DNA from: DASRDE01 sp035938175
GTDB taxonomy: Bacteria > Vulcanimicrobiota > Vulcanimicrobiia > Vulcanimicrobiales > Vulcanimicrobiaceae
Direction of reading: 5' to 3'
Length of the DNA: 64,000 nt
Assembly: GCA_035938175.1 (NCBI GenBank)
Contig: DASZHD010000026.1
Coordinates: 8,950-72,949 of the forward strand
Below the pieces are notes generated by a model. The model saw only the letters and a list, made by a program, of their open reading frames with translations. It had not been told where the DNA came from and searched no databases. Shown one piece after another: positions 17,224 through 24,400 of this stretch; position 1 is the first letter of the stretch; each line of letters starts with the position of its first letter. The translations under genes and the position numbers were made by a program.

Positions 17224-17343
17224 ACCTTGGCAGGCTTGGTAGCGCCCGGCTGGGTAGCCCGCGACGCTTGGCGCCCAATGTTTCGCCTCCGGGTGCGATT
17301 CCCTCCCGGGCGGCGGCCGGTTCGAAGACCGGCTATTGACGGA
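17224..17343 (-). ncRNA. Unassigned structured leader between glmM and the c-di-AMP aptamer
   Basis: About 120 nt with no coding signal and high pairing potential on the minus strand. It holds a GCCGGT-CTTCGA-ACCGGC hairpin just after the glmM stop, a nested CGCC-CGGG ... CCCG-GA-GGCG hairpin, and a GGCT-ACCC-AGCC hairpin inside AGCG ... CGCT. Possible roles are a 5' extension of the riboswitch, a processing or attenuation element for glmM mRNA, or a separate RNA. I could not match it to a known riboswitch class. Confidence 0.4.
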
Positions 17344-18711
17344 TTATCGGCGCGCGGTATCTAAAGCCGCACTCGCCTGCCTAATAGCGTCGGCAAGCGC
17401 GCGAGCGAGCTGCTCGATGCGCTGCTGATCGTCGCCCTCGACCATAACGCGAATTAACGGCTCAGTCCCCGACGGACGTATCAGCAATCGTCCATTTCCG
17501 GTTAAGATCGTTTCCGCTTCTTGGATGGCTTTGCGGACTTGCGTATTCTGCAGTACATCTCTGAAAGACGTCTGAACGTTGACGAGCACTTGCGGATATA
17601 CCGTCAACTCGCTTGCCAATTCATGCAGCGTTCGGCCTTGGCGAATCACGGTTGAAAAGAGCGATATTGCAGTCATCGGACCGTCACCGGTCGTGTTGTT
17701 CAGCAGATTGATGATGTGACCCGACTGCTCGCCCCCGAGCACGAAACCGCCCTCGCGCATTCGTTCGAGGACGTAGCGATCGCCGACCGCCGACCGCACA
17801 AGCGATATTCCGTGCGCGGCTAGCGCTTTTTCGAGGCCGATGTTGCTCATGACCGTCGCGACGACGGTATCGCCTGCAAGGACGCCGCGCGAGCGCATAT
17901 CGCTTGCCAAGATCAGCATCACGTGATCGCCGCTCAGCGCCTTGCCCGTTTCATCCACGAACATTGCACGATCGGCATCGCCGTCGAACGCAACGCCGAT
18001 GACGTGCGTTTTCCCCGATTCGATCAGTTCGCGCACGCGCGCCGCGAGCGGCCGCAGATTGGTCGCGCCGCAGTCGACGTTTATCCGGGAGCCGTCGTTC
18101 TCGCAATTCATCTCGTGCACGGTTGCGCCTAATTTTCTCAAGGCGTACGGTGCGTACGCGTACGCCGCACCGAACGCGGCGTCAACGACGACGGTCAATC
18201 CGCTCAGATCCGCAGCGTCCTTGTAGAGCTCCTCGTAGTAATGCTTTCCGAGGTTTTGCGCAACGCTGGCGACGCCGATTTCCGTACCCGTAGGGCGCGG
18301 TAAGTCCGGCGCGTCCAAGAGCGATTCTATCTCGTCTTCTTCTGCATCCGAGAGTTTGAAGCCGTCGGGTCCGAAGAATTTGATGCCGTTGTCCGCGATC
18401 GGATTGTGCGACGCGCTGATCATGATTCCGGCCGCTGCGCCGGTGCGCACCGTTATTGCGGCAATGGCGGGCGTCGGCACGATGCCGACCGATACGACGT
18501 CACGTCCGACGGACGTCACTCCGGCAACGATCGCGGCTTCCAACATGGTCCCCGACAAGCGCGTGTCGCGGCCGACGATCACGGGACGGTGCCGCTCGCT
18601 GCTATGCGCTAAGACCGTTGCGCCTGCACGGCCGATTGCGAATGCCAGTTCCGGCGTCAGCTCCGAGTTGGCGACGCCTCGCACGCCGTCGGTTCCGAAA
18701 AATTTTCCCAT
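17344..18711 (-). CDS. glmM: Phosphoglucosamine mutase
   Basis: The 455-residue product converts glucosamine-6-phosphate to glucosamine-1-phosphate for UDP-GlcNAc and peptidoglycan synthesis. It opens with GKFFGTDGVRGVANSELTP. The active-site serine is in ISASHNPIADNG (Ser101), the metal-binding loop is DGDADR (243-248), the sugar-binding loop is LGGEQSGHI, and the phosphate-binding loop is RPSGTEPLIRV. Length is normal for the family (about 445-455). Its ATG shares one base with the stop of the CdaR-like gene. In Firmicutes, GlmM forms an inhibitory complex with CdaA, and the same gene order cdaA-cdaR-glmM is kept here. Confidence 0.97.
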   Translation of the reverse strand: MGKFFGTDGVRGVANSELTPELAFAIGRAGATVLAHSSERHRPVIVGRDTRLSGTMLEAAIVAGVTSVGRDVVSVGIVPTPAIAAITVRTGAAAGIMISASHNPIADNGIKFFGPDGFKLSDAEEDEIESLLDAPDLPRPTGTEIGVASVAQNLGKHYYEELYKDAADLSGLTVVVDAAFGAAYAYAPYALRKLGATVHEMNCENDGSRINVDCGATNLRPLAARVRELIESGKTHVIGVAFDGDADRAMFVDETGKALSGDHVMLILASDMRSRGVLAGDTVVATVMSNIGLEKALAAHGISLVRSAVGDRYVLERMREGGFVLGGEQSGHIINLLNNTTGDGPMTAISLFSTVIRQGRTLHELASELTVYPQVLVNVQTSFRDVLQNTQVRKAIQEAETILTGNGRLLIRPSGTEPLIRVMVEGDDQQRIEQLARALADAIRQASAALDTARR

Positions 18712-19376
18712 TACTTCCTTGTTCCGGCTGCCGGTAATAATTGCGCGCGAACGCGTATGAGATTGGGCACGATCTGCACGTCCGCGATCTCGTCACCGTG
18801 CGCGTTCACCGCGATCGGGCGAATCATTTGGTCGAAGTTCAGTTGCGTCCCGCCTAGGGGCAAATCCACGCGAACCGCCGCGATTTCGGAGAGTTCTCCG
18901 GAAGGGCCGTGAATCATGACGGATTGCGGCTGCACCGCAACCTTGCTGACGACCGTCGCAGGCTGACCGCTGTAATTCACCGCGATTGGATAGGATTGCT
19001 GTGCGATCCGTTCGATGGTAAGGGTCTCCGACGCGGGGCTGCGCGACTGCACGCTGATGTTGGGTGCAACCAACTGAACGGGCACGTTGTACACGCCCGC
19101 CGTATGGTTGGCCAGATCCAGAACAGCCTTGATTTCCTCCGGTTTGATCGGAGCCTCGCCGCGTTTGGGTGTAATCGTTATGACGGCGTTCTTGTCGGGA
19201 TAGCGAGCGATGTATCCCGGCGCGAGATTTACGGCCGCGATCGGCACGCTCAATTGTTGATCGAAGCGCGCGGTGATGAGCGGATTCGTCGCAAAACGGA
19301 AGTACGCCCATCCGACGATTGCGAGCACCAGCGAGAGCACCTTCAATCCGAAGTTATGACGGATCGCCGAGACCAC
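18711..19376 (-). CDS. cdaR: CdaR-like YbbR-domain protein, regulator of the diadenylate cyclase
   Basis: The 221-residue product has an N-terminal transmembrane segment (VLSLVLAIVGWAYFRF, about 13-28) and an extracytoplasmic part with YbbR-type repeats (about 35-210; NLAPGYIARYP, VDLPLGGTQLNFDQ). Firmicute CdaR proteins have four YbbR domains; the shorter length here suggests two. CdaR binds CdaA in the membrane and changes its activity. It lies between cdaA (2 bp upstream) and glmM (1-bp overlap), the conserved order of this complex, which is the main reason for the name. Confidence 0.82.
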   Translation of the reverse strand: MVSAIRHNFGLKVLSLVLAIVGWAYFRFATNPLITARFDQQLSVPIAAVNLAPGYIARYPDKNAVITITPKRGEAPIKPEEIKAVLDLANHTAGVYNVPVQLVAPNISVQSRSPASETLTIERIAQQSYPIAVNYSGQPATVVSKVAVQPQSVMIHGPSGELSEIAAVRVDLPLGGTQLNFDQMIRPIAVNAHGDEIADVQIVPNLIRVRAQLLPAAGTRK

Positions 19377-19378
19377 GT

Positions 19379-20263
19379 CTACGAATGCTCCACGTTGGCG
19401 TGTTTGCGCCCCGAGCGCGAGCGCTGCGGCGGAGTCAGACGCGTGCGCAGTTGTGTTATGAGATCTTCAGGTATGGTGCGCCGATCGCGCGGCGGGCGCG
19501 TCGACGCCAAAAGAAACCGGAAGAGGCGGGATTCTTCCTCGATCGCGCGCGACAGCTTGCCTTCACGCGCCACGCAAATCGCACCGCTTTCCTCCGAAAC
19601 GACTACGACGACGGCGTCAGTCTGCTCGGAGAGTCCGAGTGCCGCGCGATGCCGGGTACCGAGGCGGCGTTCCGCGAGCGACTGCTCCGCAAGCGGCAGA
19701 AAACATCCCGCGCCCAGAATCGTCGCGTCCTTCACGATCACCGCGCCGTCGTGCAGCGGCGAGCGCGGCACGAAAACAGAAAGCAGCAACTCGGCGGAAA
19801 GCGCGGCGTCGAGCGTGGTTCCGCTCTCGAGAAACTCCTTTAGACCCGTCTGCTGCTCGATTACGATCAAGGCACCGTAGCGGTTGCTCGAGAGCGCGAA
19901 TGCCGCTTTTGCGATTGTGGCCATCACTTTCTCGTCCGTGCGGTTGGAGCGTTCTTCGCCTTCGCCGAAGTGAAAAAATCCGCCGCGCCCGATTTGCTCG
20001 AGCGCGCGCCGTAACTCCGGCTGAAACACGATCGGCAACGAGACTGCTGCACCGACGACGATGAGCTGCAGAATGGTCCCGAGCAGCAGCAGATGGAAGA
20101 GATTGGCGATACCCAGGAGCGCGACGAGAACTAAAACCCCGGTGAGAATCTGCACCGCACGCGTGCCGCGAATCATCAACAGCAGGTAATAGATCAGAAT
20201 GCTCGTCGCCAAAATATCGGCGATGTCGGCCGGGCCGATATATTGCAGCATGTTATTCCACAT
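19379..20263 (-). CDS. cdaA: Membrane diadenylate cyclase CdaA (DacA), c-di-AMP synthase
   Basis: The 294-residue product has three N-terminal transmembrane helices (about 13-30, 38-58, 60-80) and a cytoplasmic DAC domain (about 105-260) with both catalytic signatures, DGA at 172-174 (SPLHDGAVIV) and RHR at 204-206 (GTRHRAALG). It condenses two ATP into cyclic di-AMP. A basic C-terminal tail of about 35 residues (LRTRLTPPQRSRSGRKHA) extends beyond the domain. The gene overlaps the upstream hypothetical gene by 11 bp and is followed by cdaR, glmM and a c-di-AMP riboswitch, so synthesis and sensing of the nucleotide are linked in one locus. Confidence 0.96.
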   Translation of the reverse strand: MWNNMLQYIGPADIADILATSILIYYLLLMIRGTRAVQILTGVLVLVALLGIANLFHLLLLGTILQLIVVGAAVSLPIVFQPELRRALEQIGRGGFFHFGEGEERSNRTDEKVMATIAKAAFALSSNRYGALIVIEQQTGLKEFLESGTTLDAALSAELLLSVFVPRSPLHDGAVIVKDATILGAGCFLPLAEQSLAERRLGTRHRAALGLSEQTDAVVVVVSEESGAICVAREGKLSRAIEEESRLFRFLLASTRPPRDRRTIPEDLITQLRTRLTPPQRSRSGRKHANVEHS

Positions 20264-20795
20264 GCGCGATGCCTAGCAGCGGCTCCAGAATGCGCGACGT
20301 ATCCAGCTCCGGCGCTTGCAATCCGCCGGCAGCGATGCGCGCATACGTTTGCGCCGGAAGAGGAGCGATCAGCACAGTGCGCCGCGTCCCGGAAAACCGG
20401 CGCAGTTCGACGTCGACGACGTGCAGCACGAGCGGCGTTATTTTTGGCTGGAACTCGACGAGCAGGGTATTTTCTGCGACGTCGCAGCTGTATATACCGG
20501 CCGGAGCCCCCGGTCCGCGGAGCGCGCGGGCCAGCTCGGGCAAGGCATCGGCGGGCGCGGGTTCAATTGCAAGGGCGATGATTGCGTCAGGATACGCGCG
20601 CGCGTCGGGCAACGCCCCGTCCAGTTCGGCCGGATCGACGGTTTGCGATCCCTGCGTCAAAACGTACGTGCGATTCATTCTCGGGCTGCCGGCGATTTGG
20701 ACGGTCACGCCTTCGCGCCCGAGCGACGCGCGAATGCGCCGGTTCAAAGCTTCCGCCGGCGGTGCGTCGAGACGGAACGTGCGAGCCCATTCCAC
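20253..20795 (-). CDS. Hypothetical protein, first gene of the cdaA cluster
   Basis: The 180-residue product is not recognised. It has no signal peptide or membrane helix, is rich in Ala, Pro and Arg, and alternates hydrophobic strands (GVTVQIAGS, LVLHVVDVEL, RRTVLIAPLPAQTYARIAAG), suggesting a compact alpha/beta fold. Its 3' end overlaps the start of cdaA by 11 bp, so the two are very probably translated from one message. An equally long open frame exists on the opposite strand, but this one fits the operon and ends exactly at cdaA. It may modulate CdaA or use c-di-AMP, but nothing in the sequence proves that. Confidence 0.6.
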   Translation of the reverse strand: MEWARTFRLDAPPAEALNRRIRASLGREGVTVQIAGSPRMNRTYVLTQGSQTVDPAELDGALPDARAYPDAIIALAIEPAPADALPELARALRGPGAPAGIYSCDVAENTLLVEFQPKITPLVLHVVDVELRRFSGTRRTVLIAPLPAQTYARIAAGGLQAPELDTSRILEPLLGIAHVE

Positions 20796-20815
20796 AGGCG
20801 ATCTTCGTTAGCCGC

Positions 20816-21721
20816 GTGAGCCAGTCGTTCCCGGCGCTCGTCCTTTCCGTTGGTAAAAACGCTGCATGGATCGTCGTCGACGGCGAACAGCTCGCTCGCG
20901 TCGGCGATCTCAAGCGCGCATCGGGCAAGCGTGAGATGCTCGTTCCGGGCGATCGCGTCGACGTACGTTTGCTCGAAGACGGGCGCGCAAAGGTCGATCG
21001 CGTTCACGAGCGCACGTTCACGCTACAGCGCCGCACGGCCGAGGGCCGGACCAAGACGATGGCGGCCAACGTCGACAGCATGGTGACGGTAACGTCGCTC
21101 GCCGATCCTCCCCCGCGGTTGCTGACGCTGGATCAGCTGCTCGCGTTCGCCGAGCTCGAGTCTTTGGATGCGCTGGTCGTGCTGACGAAACCCGATCTCG
21201 CATCCGAGGAGTCGGCGCGAACGCTGGCCGCCGTCTACCGCGGGCTGGGCTATCATGTCCTGGTCGTCAATCCGAAGACCGGCGCGCGGATGGAACAGCT
21301 GCGCGACGAGCTGCGCAGCCGCCACGCGCTGCTCTGCGGGGTATCCGGCGTCGGGAAGAGCTCGATCTTCCGATCGTTGGGCGGCGACGCCGTCGTCGGC
21401 GACGTCTCCCGCAGAGGGATCGGCAAGCAGACGACGAGTGTGGCGCGCCTCTATCGCCTCCCCGCGGGCTTCCTTATAGACAGCCCCGGCGTCGCCGAGT
21501 TCGGTCTGGGGGCCATCACGCCGCAAGAGCTGGTCTTGGGCTTCCGTGAGATGCCCGAGGCCGCCGGGCGCTGCCGGTTCAACGACTGCACACACCTCCA
21601 CGAACCCGGTTGTGCGGTCCGGGCACTGGTCGAAGCCGGCGGCATCGCCCTCAGCCGGTACGCGAGCTACCGGCGCATTTTAGGAGCCGATCCCGAGCTA
21701 GACCGCCCGGCCCCCCTGTGA
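20816..21721 (+). CDS. rsgA: Ribosome small-subunit-dependent GTPase RsgA
   Basis: The 301-residue product is a circularly permuted GTPase that helps late maturation of the 30S subunit. It has an N-terminal OB fold (about 5-70), then G4 TKPD (124-127), G1 GVSGVGKS (175-182), G3 DSPG (222-225), and a C-terminal zinc site with C253, C258, H260 and C266 (CRFNDCTHLHEPGC). GTG 20816 gives the usual family length; the frame stays open upstream but that part lies inside the opposite-strand gene. It is divergent from the cdaA cluster with only about 20 bp between starts, so promoters must lie within coding sequence. rpsT follows 40 bp downstream. Confidence 0.94.
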   Translation: MSQSFPALVLSVGKNAAWIVVDGEQLARVGDLKRASGKREMLVPGDRVDVRLLEDGRAKVDRVHERTFTLQRRTAEGRTKTMAANVDSMVTVTSLADPPPRLLTLDQLLAFAELESLDALVVLTKPDLASEESARTLAAVYRGLGYHVLVVNPKTGARMEQLRDELRSRHALLCGVSGVGKSSIFRSLGGDAVVGDVSRRGIGKQTTSVARLYRLPAGFLIDSPGVAEFGLGAITPQELVLGFREMPEAAGRCRFNDCTHLHEPGCAVRALVEAGGIALSRYASYRRILGADPELDRPAPL

Positions 21722-21760
21722 TACAATGCGCCTCGTGCCTAGTGCAAGGAGTGACGTTTA

Positions 21761-22069
21761 GTGCCCAATATCAAGGCCGCCGAAAAATGGGTGCGGCAGA
21801 GTCAAAAGCGTACGCAGCGCAATCTCGACGTAAAGACGCGTCTGAAGACCGTCTATAAGAAGGCCGCCGCATCGGCCGACGGCGATATGGCGCGCTCGGT
21901 CGAAGCGCAGTTCGACAAGGCGGCGCAAAAGGGCATCATTCATCCCAACAAGGCCGCCCGAAAGAAATCGCGTTTGGCGAAAGCCGCAAAAGCCGGCGCC
22001 ACCGCCGCTCCCGCGGCAAAGAAGGCGTCCGCAAAGCGCGCCTCGCCGAAAAAGAAAGCCGCCAAGTAA
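21761..22069 (+). CDS. rpsT: 30S ribosomal protein S20
   Basis: The 102-residue basic protein has the S20 signature MPNIKAAEKWVRQSQKRT and KGIIHPNKAARKKSRLAKA; it binds 16S rRNA early in 30S assembly. GTG start with AAGGAG 10 bp upstream. The last 20 or so residues form a Lys/Ala-rich tail longer than in E. coli S20 (87 residues). It sits just behind rsgA, so two 30S-assembly genes are adjacent. A hairpin right after the stop probably ends the transcript. Confidence 0.97.
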   Translation: MPNIKAAEKWVRQSQKRTQRNLDVKTRLKTVYKKAAASADGDMARSVEAQFDKAAQKGIIHPNKAARKKSRLAKAAKAGATAAPAAKKASAKRASPKKKAAK

Positions 22070-22072
22070 CGA

Positions 22073-22098
22073 GAAGCCGCCCGCGATGGCGGCTTCTT
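22073..22098 (+). terminator. Hairpin after rpsT that contains the thrE start codon
   Basis: GAAGCCGCC pairs with GGCGGCTTC around a CGCGAT loop, followed by TTCATTT. The ATG at 22086 assigned to the ThrE-family gene begins in the loop and runs into the 3' arm, so the same hairpin may both terminate rpsT transcripts and mask the thrE start. Confidence 0.6.
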
Positions 22099-23324
22099 CA
22101 TTTATCGCCGACGATCCGAAAGCGGTATTCCTCTCGCAGCTCGCGCGCGAATTGCATCGCGCGGGCGTAGCGTCGGATCAATTGGAACGCAGCATCACCG
22201 CGACGGCGGCAGTGCTCGGGCTGCAAGTCGAAATTTTTGCGCTTCCGACCAACGTAACGATCGCCATCGGCCCCCGGTACGCACAGCAGATCGTCATGCT
22301 ACGGTTGGATCCCGGACGGGTGAATCTGCGCAAGCTCGCGTTCTTGAACGAACTCTTCGACGACTTGCAAAACGATCGCGTCGATCTGCCCGGAGCGATC
22401 GCGCAGCTGCGCCGGATCGACGCGCTCTGCCCGCCGCCGCCGGCCTTGCGCGAGATATTCGCGCTGGCGTCCGTCGCTATCGGCGTGGCAGTTCTTTTAG
22501 GCGGAGGCGTTAACGAACTCGTGGTCGCGGCCGTCATCGGGGCCGTGACGGGAATTCTGGCCTTCTTCACCGAGCACAACGGCGTGATGAGCCGCCTGTT
22601 CGAAGTTATCGCCGCGTTTGCCGCGACGCTCGTGGTTGCTGCGTATACACACTGGATCGCACCCGTAAATCTGTACATTTCCATCGTCGCCGGAGTCGTC
22701 GTGTTGCTGCCGGGCTATTCGCTTACGCTGGCGCTCAACGAGCTGGCAAATCAAGATCTCATTGCCGGCACGGCCCGCTTGGGGCGCGTCTTTGCCATTC
22801 TGCTTTCGTTGGGATGCGGCGCATTTTTGGGATTGGCCGTCGCCGGTAACGCTTTTGCGTCCACCGCCGACGTCCATCCGCATCCGGTCGGCGTAGTCTA
22901 CTGGGCAGCGGCGATGATTCTGCTCTCGATCGGATTGTCGATCGACTTGGATGCACGCCTACGCGACTTTGCCTGGGTTTTTCTTTCGTGCATCGTTGCG
23001 CTGGGGGCGTCCTACGCGCTGCATTTCGCACCGGCACATCAGGTAGCGCCGTTCATCGCGGCGCTCGTATGCGGCTTGGCTGCGAATGGCGGCGCGCGAT
23101 TCTTGCGCGTTCCTCAGCCGGTGCTGCTGGTGCCGGCACTGCACGTGCTGGTTCCGGGCTCGCTGAGTTACGAGAGCGTGCTGTGGGTCGTGTCGTCGCG
23201 CAACTACCAAGACGCAGCGACCCTCGCGGTCAATGCCGTCATCGCTGCGATCCTGATCGTCGCAGGGCTGCTGCTCTCGCAGCTCATCGTGCCTGGCGCA
23301 CCGCTGCGGGTGGCGTACCGCTAG
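22086..23324 (+). CDS. ThrE-family threonine/serine exporter
   Basis: The 412-residue inner-membrane protein has an N-terminal cytoplasmic domain (about 1-130; LARELHRAGVASDQLERSIT and the ThrE/DUF1212-typical FALPTNVTIAIG) followed by about ten hydrophobic helices (130-410) covering both the ThrE and ThrE_2 halves in one chain, as in Corynebacterium ThrE. The family exports threonine and serine by proton antiport. The start codon lies in the rpsT terminator hairpin; no other in-frame start nearby has a better ribosome site. The 3' end overlaps the convergent mscS-type gene by 41 bp. Confidence 0.82.
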   Translation: MAASSFIADDPKAVFLSQLARELHRAGVASDQLERSITATAAVLGLQVEIFALPTNVTIAIGPRYAQQIVMLRLDPGRVNLRKLAFLNELFDDLQNDRVDLPGAIAQLRRIDALCPPPPALREIFALASVAIGVAVLLGGGVNELVVAAVIGAVTGILAFFTEHNGVMSRLFEVIAAFAATLVVAAYTHWIAPVNLYISIVAGVVVLLPGYSLTLALNELANQDLIAGTARLGRVFAILLSLGCGAFLGLAVAGNAFASTADVHPHPVGVVYWAAAMILLSIGLSIDLDARLRDFAWVFLSCIVALGASYALHFAPAHQVAPFIAALVCGLAANGGARFLRVPQPVLLVPALHVLVPGSLSYESVLWVVSSRNYQDAATLAVNAVIAAILIVAGLLLSQLIVPGAPLRVAYR

Positions 23325-24390
23325 CAGGAAGCGGCTGTGCGCCCATATCTGCGCGCAACGTCGCATCGTGAAGGCGCTGTAAATAGCCGCTTAGCGCGCG
23401 CTGGCGGTTATCGACGTGCGCGACGTAGAGATACGCCGTCACCTGAACGTTCGTTTCGTTGATTGCCGTCAGCGCCACGCGGCATTTTTCACTTTGCAGT
23501 TTTCCGGCTGCTTCTTCTACCGCGCTGCATGCTGCCTCGTGCGCGATGCGTTCCAGGTCTGCCGCCGACCCTTTCCACGGCACCAGCGAAGGTACCGCGA
23601 GGACCAGATCCGACACGCCCATCGAATAATTCGTGAACGGGCTCGTGTTGACTTTGGAGTTCGGAATCACGATGACGTTGTTTTGCATGTCGCGAATCGT
23701 CGTATTGTGCCAGTGAATGTCGATCACTTCGCCTTCGGCGAAATCGAACTTCACGTAGTCGCCGACGCGAATCTGGCGTGCCGCAACGATCTGCAGACCC
23801 GCGAACAAGTTCGAAAGCGTGTCGTTCAACGCGAGCGCGACGGCCAGGCCTCCCAGGCCCAGCGTCGTGAGTACGGGCGTGATCGCAATTCCAAGCGAAC
23901 TGAGAACGGTCAGGAATCCCAAGACCAGTATGACGACCTGGACGATCGTCGAATACAACGAAACGGAGAACAGACGGTGTTCGGTACGCCGGCTGAACGA
24001 GGTGATCCACGCAGCCGCCAGACGCGCCGCGATCCATGCCAGCGACAAAACGAACAGAGCGCCGGCCGCGCGATCGATGAACGACTCGGTGCGCGCGCTG
24101 ATGCGCGAATGGTCGAGACTCAGATACAGACCCGCGAGCGCTCCCCACAATATGACCACGCCGCCGATAATCGACGTAATTTCCGCGAGCGCGTGCCAAC
24201 CGTGCTGCCGGCTCGCGCGCCGCAACGGCTGCAGAATGATGGCGTAGGCGACGATTCCCGCAACGGTCCCTCCGGCAACCCATACCAGGGGCCACAGCTG
24301 CGCGGTGCTGGTAACGTGTATCGGCGGCACGGCAAGCGGCGGAAGCGTCGCATGCGTAACGGGGGCAGGCGAAGGCATCCCAGCGATCAT
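23284..24390 (-). CDS. MscS-family mechanosensitive channel
   Basis: The roughly 368-residue product has four hydrophobic segments (about 35-55, 65-90, 110-130, 150-190). The last includes the MscS pore helix LTTLGLGGLAVALALNDTLSNLF, followed by the beta domain (RVGDYVKFDFAEGEVIDIHWH, VIPNSKVNTSPFTNYS) and an alpha/beta C-terminal vestibule. It releases osmolytes on hypo-osmotic shock. ATG 24390 has GAGG 8 bp upstream; alternatives are ATG 24414, which overlaps priA, and ATG 24378. It is the last gene of the aro-priA run and converges on thrE with a 41-bp overlap. Confidence 0.87.
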   Translation of the reverse strand: MIAGMPSPAPVTHATLPPLAVPPIHVTSTAQLWPLVWVAGGTVAGIVAYAIILQPLRRASRQHGWHALAEITSIIGGVVILWGALAGLYLSLDHSRISARTESFIDRAAGALFVLSLAWIAARLAAAWITSFSRRTEHRLFSVSLYSTIVQVVILVLGFLTVLSSLGIAITPVLTTLGLGGLAVALALNDTLSNLFAGLQIVAARQIRVGDYVKFDFAEGEVIDIHWHNTTIRDMQNNVIVIPNSKVNTSPFTNYSMGVSDLVLAVPSLVPWKGSAADLERIAHEAACSAVEEAAGKLQSEKCRVALTAINETNVQVTAYLYVAHVDNRQRALSGYLQRLHDATLRADMGAQPLPASGTPPAAVRQAR

Positions 24391-24400
24391 ACCCCGCGCC

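Noticed and set aside
17127..17339. Plus-strand open frame opposite the glmM-NlpC gap
   Set aside because: Low-complexity, Arg/Ser-rich translation without ribosome site; the DNA is explained on the minus strand by a c-di-AMP riboswitch and further RNA structure.
17244..17343. Possible cobalamin, glmS or c-di-GMP riboswitch
   Set aside because: Short stretches (GGGTGCGATTCCC on plus; GGGCGCCAAGCG ... AGCCGGG on minus) recall these classes, but key blocks such as the B12 box, the ribozyme cleavage site or the GEMM tetraloop helix are missing.
20269..20811. Plus-strand 180-codon frame opposite the gene upstream of cdaA
   Set aside because: Ser/Ala/Arg-rich shadow translation; the minus-strand frame overlaps cdaA in operon fashion and has more protein-like composition.
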